64,000 bases of DNA, from assembly GCF_030409835.1 (NCBI RefSeq), contig NZ_JAUFQO010000002.1:124001-188000 (forward strand), written 5' to 3'. Positions within the stretch are counted from its first letter, which is position 1. Every line of letters starts with the position of its first letter. Below are positions 36,025 through 44,832 of this stretch, piece by piece. Position numbers and translations under genes: made by a program. Below the pieces are notes generated by a model. The model had not been told where the DNA came from. It saw only the letters and a list, made by a program, of their open reading frames with translations, and ran no database searches. Origin of the DNA: Lutimonas halocynthiae. Lineage in GTDB: Bacteria; Bacteroidota; Bacteroidia; Flavobacteriales; Flavobacteriaceae.

Positions 36025-36059
36025 GTGAACCAAAGTGGTAAACCAGTTTGGAAAACCAA
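36022..36059. promoter_or_regulatory. Three tandem GntR-type operators upstream of susC
   Basis: TTGGTGAACCAA (36022-36033), GTGGTAAACCAG (36035-36046) and TTGGAAAACCAA (36048-36059), starts exactly 13 bp apart, the same period as at the PL6 promoter. The first overlaps the -7 box and the start site. The second and third are weaker matches, so binding may be cooperative. Confidence 0.75.
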
Positions 36060-36348
36060 AAAAATAATAACTATTTACAACTCAAAAAAAATCAAAGAAT
36101 ATGAAAAATTGACTTCACAAAAAAAGGACGGGTGCACACCCATCCTTTCGCAAAACATTTACTTCGTGTCGAGGGAAGTAAAATTAAACATGTAATTACG
36201 TATAATTACACACTTCTGCAAAATTACAAAATCTTTTCGATTTATCAGAGTGTCTGTTTTTATTCAGTAATAGGTTAGAGATGATACCGAAGCCCATATA
36301 TGGTAAGGTATCTAATTGAATTTTATATAAGAACATAACAAAATAATT
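36060..36348 (+). other. Long structured 5' leader of susC
   Basis: About 290 nt with three predicted hairpins: 36123-36148 (AAAGGA-c-GGGTG stem), 36158-36182 (8-bp TTTACTTC stem, 9-nt loop) and 36191-36210 (8-bp TGTAATTA stem, CGTA loop). None is followed by a U-tract, so they are not terminators. No ORF longer than a few codons. Such leaders can bind antisense RNAs or proteins that tune SusC levels; this is inference. Confidence 0.5.
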
Positions 36349-39300
36349 ATGAATTTAAAAGCTAAATTAATATTAGTCGTAGTCTTACTTCTTAATATTC
36401 CTTTGTTTGCTCAGGACACTTATTCATTATCAGGTACGATAACTGCAGAGACAGACGGAACTGCGCTTCCTGGTGTTAGTGTATTGATCGTTAATACATC
36501 TGATGGTGTAGTAACAGATTTTGACGGGAATTTTGAGGTAGACGTAAAAACTGGTGATCAACTTAAGATTTCTTATCTAGGCTATGTATCACAAACTATC
36601 GATATTCAAAGTCAAACAACTTTAAATATTGCATTGGTTGAAGACCTTAATCAATTAGATGAAGTAATTCTGATTGGATATGGAACACAGAAAAAATCAC
36701 ATTTAACTGGAGCAATTTCCAAGGTTACAAATGAAAACCTCGATCAAATTGCCGTACCAAGGGTTGATGATGCTCTTGTAGGACAAGTATCTGGGGTTAA
36801 TGTGCAACAAACAAGTGGTGAGGCTGGTGCCGCACCAACAATCCGTATTAGGGGTAATGGTTCTGTTACAGGTATCCAGGGGCCGCTAATTGTTGTTGAT
36901 GGAGCTATTGTTGACAATGACTTCCTTACCAACATGGATATGAATGATATCGAATCTTTTGAGGTTTTAAAGGATGCTGCATCTGCAGCCATTTTTGGAG
37001 CTAGAGCTGGTAATGGTGTTATTCAAATTACTACAAAACAAGGAAAAGAAGGAAGAACTCGATTCAGTTTAAACCATTATACTGGTGTTAAATCGGCTCA
37101 TAAGAGTGATGCTTATAATTTTTCAGTGGCAGACTGGGCAGCTCAAGAGTTAGCCGCTACTGGTGAATTGTCAGATCAAACATTGGTTAAGCAACAATTA
37201 GGTGTTGACCAAGATTGGCAAGACATTATTTTCGATGGTGGAATTATCACAAATACAGCTTTAAGTGTTAGAGGTGGTAGTGCAAAAACAAAATTTAGTA
37301 CTGCTTTAAGTTACTTGCATGATGAAGGTGTTTTATTGACAGATGATTTCAAAAAATATAACTTGAAGTTAAGAGTTGATACTCAATTCAATGATAAGTT
37401 TTCTGCAGGTGTAAGCCTTACCCCTTCTTATTCAGACACAAGAAGAATGGATGGTTCTACTCATGATATCACAAGACAGCCACCATGGTTGCCTTTATAT
37501 TTGGATGAAAACACTATTCAATTTGTAAACAGAGTTAGAGACGGTGGAAAATATGCAGATGCACAAATTGGTGATTATGCTATTCAAAGAATGTTTGATG
37601 ACTGGGATTTAGAGACAGGTCAGGCAGTGGCTTCTGGAGGAACTGATATCAGTAATACATCAAATACCAATCCAGGTGCGAAGGTATTGGAAAGAGAACG
37701 TACAGATAAAAAATTCAAATTGAACGGTAGTATGTACGGTCAATGGAATATTATAGATGGTTTGAGTTTTAGAACTGCACTTTCAGGTGATTTCCAAAAT
37801 ACCAGAAGACAAAGATGGCAAGGTGTTTTATCAAATAGAAATGGTGCTTCTGCTGCTTCAAATCAAGAGACAAATGAAGAACGTATCCACTTGATTTGGG
37901 ATAATGTTTTATCTTATAACAAAACTTTTAATGAAGTACACGATTTTAGTGCTATTGCTGGTGTTTCTATAGAGAGTTATGATTCTTATTTTTCAAGAAT
38001 TGATGCTACTGGATATGAATCTGATGATGTTAAAACAATTAGTGGTGCAGCGGTTATTTCCGGTGCTACTTCAATGACTTGGCAAAAAAGACAGCAGGCT
38101 TATTTTTTCAGAGCCAATTATGCTTATAAAGACAAGTATTTAGTTTCAGCTAGTTTTAGACAAGAAGGAAGTTCTATATTCGGTCCAGATAATAAATATG
38201 GTAGTTTCCCGGCAATTTCTGCTGGTTGGAATATCAGTAATGAAGACTTCTTACAAGATAGTAAAGCCGTTAGTTACCTAAAATTAAGAATTAGTTATGG
38301 TATAACTGGTAATGATAGGTTAAACACGGGAAATCAAAATCCAAATGTTTCGAGTGGTAATTTTAATCTTTCAACAGGTGATCTGTTGGTTGATAATTAT
38401 CCATCATATGCTTTGCTAACTACTGGTACTTCTATTGTGAATGGAACTAAGGTTACTGGTATTACTGCACAAAACATAGCAAATGCTCAGTTACAGTGGG
38501 AACAATCAGTTGAGATTAACCCTGGTATTGATTTTGGTTTCATAAATAACAGAATTACGGGTTCGTTTGAATACTACAATAGAACAAGTAGTCAATTATT
38601 ATTGAATAACGATATATCTAGTACTACTGGGTTTACACAAGCCTTAGTAAATATTGGAGAAGTTGAAAATCAAGGTGTTGAATTTGAATTGAGAACAAAG
38701 AATATCATGAAAGAAAATTTCTCATGGTCTTCTATGGTAATCATGTCTCATAATGAGAATACATTAAAAGATTTTGCTGATTCAAACGGGAATATTACAA
38801 ATGTTGATTCTAAAAGAGCATCCGAATGGATCAATTTAGAAGGAAACCCTATCTCTTCATTTTATGGTTGGGTAGTTGACAGAGATATTCCTCTAGAATA
38901 TATCAACAATCCTTGGCATCCAATTGGTGCAGAGGCTCAAGATGTTTATGTAAGAGATTTAAATGGTGATGGTTTAATTGATGATGATGATAAGACCATT
39001 CTTGGAGATCCTTATCCAGATTTTATTTGGAGTTTCACCAATACGTTTAAACTGAACAATTTTGATCTTAGTTTTATGTTCCAAGGAAGTCACGGTGCAA
39101 AAATTAGAAATATGGGTGATCAATACATTTTCAATCACTTTAATTCTAGACAGGATTTCAATCCTGCAACGACTCCTGATCAAGGATTTATTAAGCAGAA
39201 GATCTTTACTGATGATATCATTCAAGATGCTTCTTACGTGTCTTTAAGAAATGTAAATCTTGGATATAATTTCCCAGACGAATGGACTACTCAAAGTGGT

Positions 39301-39480
39301 ATTTTCTCTGGAGGAAGATTATACATATCTGGTCAAAACTTACTGTATTGGAGAGCAGATGATTATACAGGTTACAACCCAGAGTCAGTAGACAATACAA
39401 GTTCTACGACATATGGTTATCAAAGAGCAGGTGCTCCAGTTTACAGCACGGTATCATTAGGTTTTAACCTGCAGTTTTAA
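36349..39480 (+). CDS. susC: SusC-type TonB-dependent outer-membrane transporter
   Basis: 1043 residues with signal peptide (MNLKAKLILVVVLLLNIPLFAQ). Order: carboxypeptidase-regulatory-like domain (SLSGTITAETDGTALPGVSVLIVNTSDGVVTDFDGNF), TonB box region DEVILIGYGTQKK, plug domain (about 115-230, SNAAIFG-like DAASAAIFGARAGNGVIQITTKQG), then the 22-strand barrel ending with aromatic F at LGFNLQF. It imports alginate oligosaccharides with the SusD partner 23 bp downstream. First gene of the five-gene surface operon. Confidence 0.97.
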   Translation: MNLKAKLILVVVLLLNIPLFAQDTYSLSGTITAETDGTALPGVSVLIVNTSDGVVTDFDGNFEVDVKTGDQLKISYLGYVSQTIDIQSQTTLNIALVEDLNQLDEVILIGYGTQKKSHLTGAISKVTNENLDQIAVPRVDDALVGQVSGVNVQQTSGEAGAAPTIRIRGNGSVTGIQGPLIVVDGAIVDNDFLTNMDMNDIESFEVLKDAASAAIFGARAGNGVIQITTKQGKEGRTRFSLNHYTGVKSAHKSDAYNFSVADWAAQELAATGELSDQTLVKQQLGVDQDWQDIIFDGGIITNTALSVRGGSAKTKFSTALSYLHDEGVLLTDDFKKYNLKLRVDTQFNDKFSAGVSLTPSYSDTRRMDGSTHDITRQPPWLPLYLDENTIQFVNRVRDGGKYADAQIGDYAIQRMFDDWDLETGQAVASGGTDISNTSNTNPGAKVLERERTDKKFKLNGSMYGQWNIIDGLSFRTALSGDFQNTRRQRWQGVLSNRNGASAASNQETNEERIHLIWDNVLSYNKTFNEVHDFSAIAGVSIESYDSYFSRIDATGYESDDVKTISGAAVISGATSMTWQKRQQAYFFRANYAYKDKYLVSASFRQEGSSIFGPDNKYGSFPAISAGWNISNEDFLQDSKAVSYLKLRISYGITGNDRLNTGNQNPNVSSGNFNLSTGDLLVDNYPSYALLTTGTSIVNGTKVTGITAQNIANAQLQWEQSVEINPGIDFGFINNRITGSFEYYNRTSSQLLLNNDISSTTGFTQALVNIGEVENQGVEFELRTKNIMKENFSWSSMVIMSHNENTLKDFADSNGNITNVDSKRASEWINLEGNPISSFYGWVVDRDIPLEYINNPWHPIGAEAQDVYVRDLNGDGLIDDDDKTILGDPYPDFIWSFTNTFKLNNFDLSFMFQGSHGAKIRNMGDQYIFNHFNSRQDFNPATTPDQGFIKQKIFTDDIIQDASYVSLRNVNLGYNFPDEWTTQSGIFSGGRLYISGQNLLYWRADDYTGYNPESVDNTSSTTYGYQRAGAPVYSTVSLGFNLQF

Positions 39481-39503
39481 TTTAACCAATAATAAATAAT
39501 ATT

Positions 39504-40919
39504 ATGAAACTAATAAAAAATTTAACATTATTGTTATTAGCGGTTAGTATGTCCTCTTGTGAGGATTATCTATCGCCTGAACCAACAAGTGCTGTTGATG
39601 CGGGTTCGTATTATACGAATGATCAAGAAATACAAGCGGCTGTGAATAATATGTATTCCGGACTTCAAGGTATCAATGATACGAGATCTGAAAGTAACCA
39701 TGCAACTCAAGTTGAGTATCAGGTAACCGAAATGAGAAGTGATAATACAAGAACTAAAAGTAGCGAAGGGGAACCAGCGCAATTTGAAAGTTTTGCTATA
39801 GAATCTACAAATGGAATTGTATATGACTATTATAGAAGTTCTTACGATGTAATTTTTAGAGCGAATACTGTTTTAGAAAATTTAGAAGCGGCAAGTGCTG
39901 AAGCTATAGGTAAGTTTGAAGGAGAAGCTAAATTTGTTCGCGCTTACACATATTTTAACTTGGTTAGATTATGGGGGCCAGTTCCATTAATTGATAGGGT
40001 AATTGAGATTTCTGATGAAGAGTCACAATATACTAGAGTTGATGTTGCTACAGTTTATAGTTTAATTATTTCTGATTTACAAACTGCGGTTTCGAAGCTT
40101 GATAATTCAAATTATGGTAGGGCTTCAAAAGCAGCAGCAGAAGCTTTATTAGCTAAGGTGTATTTAACAAGAGGAAATTATTCTGAAGCAAGAACATTAT
40201 GTGAATCAGTAATGTCAAGTGGATTTTCTCTAGAAGATAATTTAAAGGATGTATTCTTTAATGAAAGAAATGACGAGATCATTTTTGCCATAGAATATGT
40301 TGCTGATGATACTCAGGATAGTCAAAATTTTTCAGCAGAATGGTTGAATGGAGTAGGACGATCTTCAGGATTGAACTATGTAACTGATGAAGCCATAGAA
40401 GCTTTAGACATGTATGGTGGTGAGAGAGCACAGTATTCTTATAGAGTAGATGCTGGTCAACCTACACAGACTCAGGTTGTAAAATACCTTCCAAATGGAG
40501 ATTCAAGTCTTGGCATTGAGCCAACATCAGGTGATCCTACTTTGGCAGGAAACGATTGGGTTGTTTTACGTTATGCAGATGTATTGTTAATGCACGTTGA
40601 GGCTATATTGGCCGGTGGTGAGAGTACTTCTGATAGTAACGCTTTGAATTCATTTCAACAAATTAGAGATAGAGCAGGTTTAACTGATGCAGTAGCAAGT
40701 ATTTCCAAAGAGGAGTTACTAATTGAAAGAAGGGTAGAATTAGCTTTTGAAAACCAGAGATGGTATGATCTTTTACGATTTGATGTTGGTTATGGCATTT
40801 TAGAGCAATTTGCAGCAGATAACGGATACGGATTCAGTGCAACAGACTTATTATTACCGTTTCCTCAAAGAGAAATCAATTTGGGTGATGGTTTGTTAGA
40901 GCAAAATCCTGGTTATTAA
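39504..40919 (+). CDS. susD: SusD-like surface glycan-binding lipoprotein
   Basis: 471 residues with lipoprotein signal ending SMSSC19. SusD/RagB fold: N-terminal DYLSPEPTSAVDAGSYYTNDQEIQAAVNNMYSGL, TPR-like helices with AKFVRAYTYFNLVRLWGPVPLI, and the C-terminal RRVELAFENQRWYDLLRF plus LLPFPQREINLG. It forms the lid on the SusC barrel and binds the oligosaccharide. Operonic with susC. Confidence 0.96.
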   Translation: MKLIKNLTLLLLAVSMSSCEDYLSPEPTSAVDAGSYYTNDQEIQAAVNNMYSGLQGINDTRSESNHATQVEYQVTEMRSDNTRTKSSEGEPAQFESFAIESTNGIVYDYYRSSYDVIFRANTVLENLEAASAEAIGKFEGEAKFVRAYTYFNLVRLWGPVPLIDRVIEISDEESQYTRVDVATVYSLIISDLQTAVSKLDNSNYGRASKAAAEALLAKVYLTRGNYSEARTLCESVMSSGFSLEDNLKDVFFNERNDEIIFAIEYVADDTQDSQNFSAEWLNGVGRSSGLNYVTDEAIEALDMYGGERAQYSYRVDAGQPTQTQVVKYLPNGDSSLGIEPTSGDPTLAGNDWVVLRYADVLLMHVEAILAGGESTSDSNALNSFQQIRDRAGLTDAVASISKEELLIERRVELAFENQRWYDLLRFDVGYGILEQFAADNGYGFSATDLLLPFPQREINLGDGLLEQNPGY

Positions 40920-40947
40920 TATCAGTATTAATTATAAAAATAAAATT

Positions 40948-41808
40948 ATGAATTATATGATAAACATAAATAAATTAATCAATACTAAGGTATTGCTTGG
41001 TTTAGCAGTAGCGATGACACTTTCATTGTCTTCATGCTCTGATTTTGAACTACCGGAAGCAGGTTCAATACCTGACCTTACGCCGCCATCAGCAGCTTTT
41101 GGTGCAGTGACCAGTCCGGATAATTTCTTGCAAGTCAATTTTGCGAATCTATCGGGAAGTGCCACAGATTATAGTTGGGATTTTGGTGATGGAAATGGAT
41201 CAACGGATAAAGAACCATCCAATGTATATGCAACCGTGGGTCAATATACAGTAACCTTAACAGCTTCTGATAAACTTGGAGCAGTAAGTACGACTTCTGC
41301 AATTGTGATAGTTGAAGAGCCTTCTGCTATTACTCCTATTATCAATGAAGCAGGTTTTGAAGATGGAAGTACGGCTTGCGGTACTGCAGCTGATGGACGT
41401 GATTGTTGGAGAATTTCAGGGGGTAAAATTCATGGAATTTCAGGAGATGAATATTCTGGTGAGCAATCAGCTAAATATGATGCTGGAGATCCTAGAGTTT
41501 CATATCAGGCACTTACAGTAACGCCTAATACGAAATATACAGTTTCTTTATATTATTCAATGAAAGAAACTACTGATCAAGGAATTTTGAGATTATCAAT
41601 TCTGGGTAAAGGTATTTCGGATGCGAGTGAAGCTGCAGATGCTATTATAGCATCAGCAGACGGAACTACACAAGAAGGTTCTAAGACCTGGAATAAGCTG
41701 ACACTTACTTTTGATACTGGTGACACGAATACTATTGCACTTTGGATTGATAGTAATAATGTCGCTGAAGCTAGAGCTGATGAAGTGAAAATAGAATTGG
41801 CAGAATAG
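40948..41808 (+). CDS. PKD-domain surface lipoprotein, probable alginate-binding protein
   Basis: 286 residues, lipobox SLSSC30. Domains: a PKD domain (about 45-125, DYSWDFGDGNGSTDKEPSNVYATVGQYTVTLTASD) and a C-terminal jelly-roll, CBM-like beta-sandwich (about 135-285, GFEDGSTACGTAADGRDCWRISGG, ending LWIDSNNVAEARADEVKIEL). It occupies the SusE/SusF position (28 bp after susD) and is likely a surface glycan-binding protein that hands alginate to SusCD and the PL7 lyases. No catalytic motif seen. Confidence 0.85.
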   Translation: MNYMININKLINTKVLLGLAVAMTLSLSSCSDFELPEAGSIPDLTPPSAAFGAVTSPDNFLQVNFANLSGSATDYSWDFGDGNGSTDKEPSNVYATVGQYTVTLTASDKLGAVSTTSAIVIVEEPSAITPIINEAGFEDGSTACGTAADGRDCWRISGGKIHGISGDEYSGEQSAKYDAGDPRVSYQALTVTPNTKYTVSLYYSMKETTDQGILRLSILGKGISDASEAADAIIASADGTTQEGSKTWNKLTLTFDTGDTNTIALWIDSNNVAEARADEVKIELAE

Positions 41809-41829
41809 GAATAAATAAAAGGTAACTAT

Positions 41830-42714
41830 ATGAGTTCAGTATCCAAAATTTTGTTGCTTTCATTGATTTTATTGATTTCTGCTCCTGAAATTCAGGCACA
41901 GGAACAAAAGGAAACCAAGGAGACAAAACAAAAGAAGGGAAAAAAGAAGAAGAAGTATAAATTACCTGATATAGATTTAAGTCATTGGAAGGTAACCATT
42001 CCCGCAGGAGACCCTGCGGAAGTGGCCCCTCCTGACATATTGGATTATGCCAATAATGAAGTCTTAAAACCATACATGTACAATGATTCGGTAAGAGGCG
42101 CACTTGTTTTTTATGCTGTACCTAATGCCACTACTGCCAATACCAAGTATTCGCGTTCTGAATTAAGAGAACAAATGGAACCTGGAGAAAACAATGTGAA
42201 TTGGACCTTCAAACAAGGAGGAAAGATGAAGGGCAGGTTAGCAATGGGTGAAGTATCGAAAGATAAAAACGGTAAATACCATAAAGTCATTATCATGCAA
42301 ATTCACGGGCGTTTATCTAATGAACAACGTGATTTGATTGGGCAGAAAGATAATAATGCACCACCAGTATTGAAAATATACTGGCAAAATGGAAAGGTGA
42401 GAGTCAAAACCAAAGTGCTTAAAGATCTTTCAATGTCTGATACCGAAATTTTAAGAACAGATTCTTGGACAGATGATAAAGGACATACTTTTAAAGAGGA
42501 AGTAGGATTTAAACCTTTCGAATTAGAAGTTAAAGTTTCTGAAGGAAAATTGGTCGTGTCTCTAAATAAAACAGAATTTGCTGTTTATGATGATATCCAC
42601 ATGGAAAAATGGGGTGTATTTGAAAATTATTTTAAGGCAGGGAATTATTTACAATCTAAAGACAAAGAAGCTCACGCAGAAGTGAAGTATTTTGACTTAG
42701 AAGTGACACATTAA
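41830..42714 (+). CDS. PL7-family alginate lyase, secreted
   Basis: 294 residues with a cleavable signal peptide ending QAQ (residue 24), then a lysine-rich linker (about 27-43) and one PL7 jelly-roll. Signature motifs: RSELRE (109-114), QIH (157-159) and YFKAGNY (267-273), which provide the catalytic Arg, Gln, His and Tyr. PL7 endolyases depolymerise alginate; QIH is often associated with G- or MG-preferring enzymes. Without a lipobox it would be periplasmic or released. Its nearest relative is the next gene, suggesting a tandem duplication. Confidence 0.93.
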   Translation: MSSVSKILLLSLILLISAPEIQAQEQKETKETKQKKGKKKKKYKLPDIDLSHWKVTIPAGDPAEVAPPDILDYANNEVLKPYMYNDSVRGALVFYAVPNATTANTKYSRSELREQMEPGENNVNWTFKQGGKMKGRLAMGEVSKDKNGKYHKVIIMQIHGRLSNEQRDLIGQKDNNAPPVLKIYWQNGKVRVKTKVLKDLSMSDTEILRTDSWTDDKGHTFKEEVGFKPFELEVKVSEGKLVVSLNKTEFAVYDDIHMEKWGVFENYFKAGNYLQSKDKEAHAEVKYFDLEVTH

Positions 42715-42735
42715 ATTAAAAGAGTTAATTCAATT

Positions 42736-43656
42736 TTGAAAAAAGGAGTTTTAAATAAGGTTAAGTTAACAAGTCTATCGGTGATAGGTTTCTTGTGCAT
42801 GGCTTGTCAGAGTAATGATGACATGCCGCCTGTTCCTGTATACGAGCAGTTGCCTGAAGAAACTATGCCTCCAGAGGTAATCGAAGAAGAGATTAACTAT
42901 AAGCTACCTGAAATTGATTTAAGTCATTGGAAAGTTACATTGCCCATAGGAAGGCCAACGGAGGTTTATCCGCCAGAGATCCTTAACTATGGAAGTGATG
43001 AAAGTTTAAAGCCATTTATGTATAATGATTCAGTTGATGGTTCATTAGTATTTTATACTTACCCTGCATCTTCAACGGCTAATTCGTCTTATTCAAGAAC
43101 TGAATTAAGAGAACTGATGGATCCAAATGATCTGACAAAGAATTGGTCATTCGATGAGGGAGGAAGAATGAAAGGAACTTTAGCATTAGCTGAAATTTCA
43201 AAAGAAAGTGATGGTGATTTTCACAGAACCATTATGATGCAAATTCACGGTAGGCTGTCAGATGAACAGCGTGAATTGATTGGAGCAAAAGATAATAATG
43301 CCCCACCAATATTGAAAATTTATTGGCATAAAGGATACGTAAGGGTAAAAAGCAAATACCTAAAAAATAAAAACGCAACAGTTGAAGAATCACTTCACAC
43401 TGACGCCTGGGGTGACGATGAAGGTTTTAATTTTGATGAGTATGTTGGTTTTGAGCCGTTCACTCTAGAGATTATAGCTTCTTCAGGTAAAATGGAGATC
43501 ATATTAAATGAAAAAGACACCTATACTATAGAAAACGAAGACATGAAAAGATGGAGTGTTTTTGAGAATTACTTTAAGGCAGGAAATTATTTGTCTTCAA
43601 AAGACGAAGGTGCATTTGCCATCGTAAAATATTATGAATTAGAAGTTTGGCATTAA
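42736..43656 (+). CDS. PL7-family alginate lyase, lipoprotein
   Basis: 306 residues starting at TTG (42736); no ATG fits before the lipoprotein signal MKKGVLNKVKLTSLSVIGFL, lipobox CMAC24. An acidic, proline-rich linker (25-52, MPPVPVYEQLP then EETMPPEVIEEE) separates the anchor from the PL7 domain. Catalytic motifs are RTELRE (121-126), QIH (169-171) and YFKAGNY (279-285). It should be surface-exposed, cutting alginate for SusC/SusD uptake. Last gene of the surface operon. Confidence 0.93.
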   Translation: MKKGVLNKVKLTSLSVIGFLCMACQSNDDMPPVPVYEQLPEETMPPEVIEEEINYKLPEIDLSHWKVTLPIGRPTEVYPPEILNYGSDESLKPFMYNDSVDGSLVFYTYPASSTANSSYSRTELRELMDPNDLTKNWSFDEGGRMKGTLALAEISKESDGDFHRTIMMQIHGRLSDEQRELIGAKDNNAPPILKIYWHKGYVRVKSKYLKNKNATVEESLHTDAWGDDEGFNFDEYVGFEPFTLEIIASSGKMEIILNEKDTYTIENEDMKRWSVFENYFKAGNYLSSKDEGAFAIVKYYELEVWH

Positions 43657-43771
43657 GAAGGAGTAAAATGGTTCTAAAAGAGTATGGAAATAATCCAGAA
43701 TCTTGAGAAATTGAGAATAGAATAAAATTAGATTAATTATTTGAGTAAATTGAGAACGAGTCTATATGAAT

Positions 43772-43796
43772 TTACTGGTTTCCCATTAACCAGTAA
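43772..43796. promoter_or_regulatory. 9-bp inverted repeat upstream of gntR
   Basis: Arms TTACTGGTT (43772-43780) and AACCAGTAA (43788-43796) with a 7-nt spacer, 84 bp before the regulator start codon. The arms contain the TGGT/ACCA half-sites of the other operators but with wider spacing. No U-tract follows, so an autoregulatory site is more likely than a terminator. Confidence 0.45.
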
Positions 43797-43880
43797 GTTC
43801 AAGGCTTAACAAAGAAATCTAATTAATTTGCTTAATTTTACTAAATAGGTCTATCAACCATTGTTAATAAATAAGAAGGA

Positions 43881-44594
43881 ATGAATTTACAACTTATCAA
43901 AAAATCTGAGAACACAGATGTACAGAATAAGATCATTTATAAGATCAAGGAATTGATCAATTATAAAAATCTTGAACCTGGAGATAAATTACCTTCAGAA
44001 CGAATGATGTCAGAAAAGTTTGGAGTGACTCGGAGTAATATACGAGAAGCCATACAGAAATTAGAATTTTATGGACTTTTGAAGTCAATTCCTCAAAGCG
44101 GAACTTTTGTGGCAAACATTGGTGTGATTGCTATGAATGGAATGATTGATGATATTTTACAATTAAAAGAAGCTGATTTTAAATCGTTAGTGGAGACGAG
44201 AATTTTATTAGAATTGAAAACGGTGCGTTTGGCTGCTTTGAGAAGAAGTGAAGATGAGTTAAAGCAAATCAAATTAGCGCTTAAGGCCTTTGCTGATAAA
44301 GTGTTGAAAGGAGAGGATGCTGTACAAGAAGATTTATTGTTTCATTTGGCCATTGCAAATGCCTCAGGGAATAGTACTTTAAACACATTCATGTTAAAGA
44401 TAACCCCTGAAATTATTACCAATTTTGAAAGGTACCATGTTTGTGATGAGGATCAGGCACAAAAGGGTATCAGGGAGCATCAGAATATTTTCGAAGCCAT
44501 TGAGAAGCAAGATCCAAAAATGGCCAAGGAAACCATGAAGAAACATTTTAAAGCTTTATATCAGTATTGTTATCATTCTGATGAAAAAAAGTAA
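43881..44594 (+). CDS. GntR-family regulator, FadR subfamily, of alginate use
   Basis: 237 residues. Winged-helix DNA-binding domain (about 15-82): LEPGDKLPSERMMSEKFGVTRSNIREAIQKLEFYGLL followed by the wing SIPQSGTFVA. FCD effector domain (about 95-230) with DLLFHLAIANASGN and the C-terminal REHQNIFEAIEKQDPKMAKETMKKHFKALY, which holds metal-binding His residues. The FCD group responds to carboxylates, so DEH, KDG or KDPG is a plausible inducer. It likely binds the TTGGTnnACCAA sites at 30869-30893 and 36022-36059. Confidence 0.9.
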   Translation: MNLQLIKKSENTDVQNKIIYKIKELINYKNLEPGDKLPSERMMSEKFGVTRSNIREAIQKLEFYGLLKSIPQSGTFVANIGVIAMNGMIDDILQLKEADFKSLVETRILLELKTVRLAALRRSEDELKQIKLALKAFADKVLKGEDAVQEDLLFHLAIANASGNSTLNTFMLKITPEIITNFERYHVCDEDQAQKGIREHQNIFEAIEKQDPKMAKETMKKHFKALYQYCYHSDEKK

Positions 44595-44668
44595 AAATAA
44601 TTAGATAGAAGTGCACAATTCTATTGCAATAAGTTATTAAACAGAGGGAAGTATTGCTTTCGCAAATA

Positions 44669-44689
44669 AAGAAATTTTTTTAATTTCTT
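44669..44689 (+). terminator. Possible AT-rich terminator after gntR
   Basis: Arms AAGAAATT and AATTTCTT with a 5-nt T loop. It is AT-only in effect and has no long U-tract, so it is a weak call. Confidence 0.3.
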
Positions 44690-44832
44690 CCTTATCAGTT
44701 GTGATCCGAATCAAAATCGGACACCTGATTCATTATCGAAGTAATATTGAATTTAGAAATTTGGTGAAGGGGTTTTAACCTTATTCAGTGAAGAATTATG
44801 CACCTGTTGCATCTTTCATTAAAAATAAAAAG

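Noticed and set aside
36744-39247. Antisense and out-of-frame ORFs in susC
   Set aside because: Shadows of a strong SusC reading frame with no domain of their own.
43772-43796. Inverted repeat as terminator of the surface operon
   Set aside because: No T-run follows and it is 116 bp from the last stop codon.
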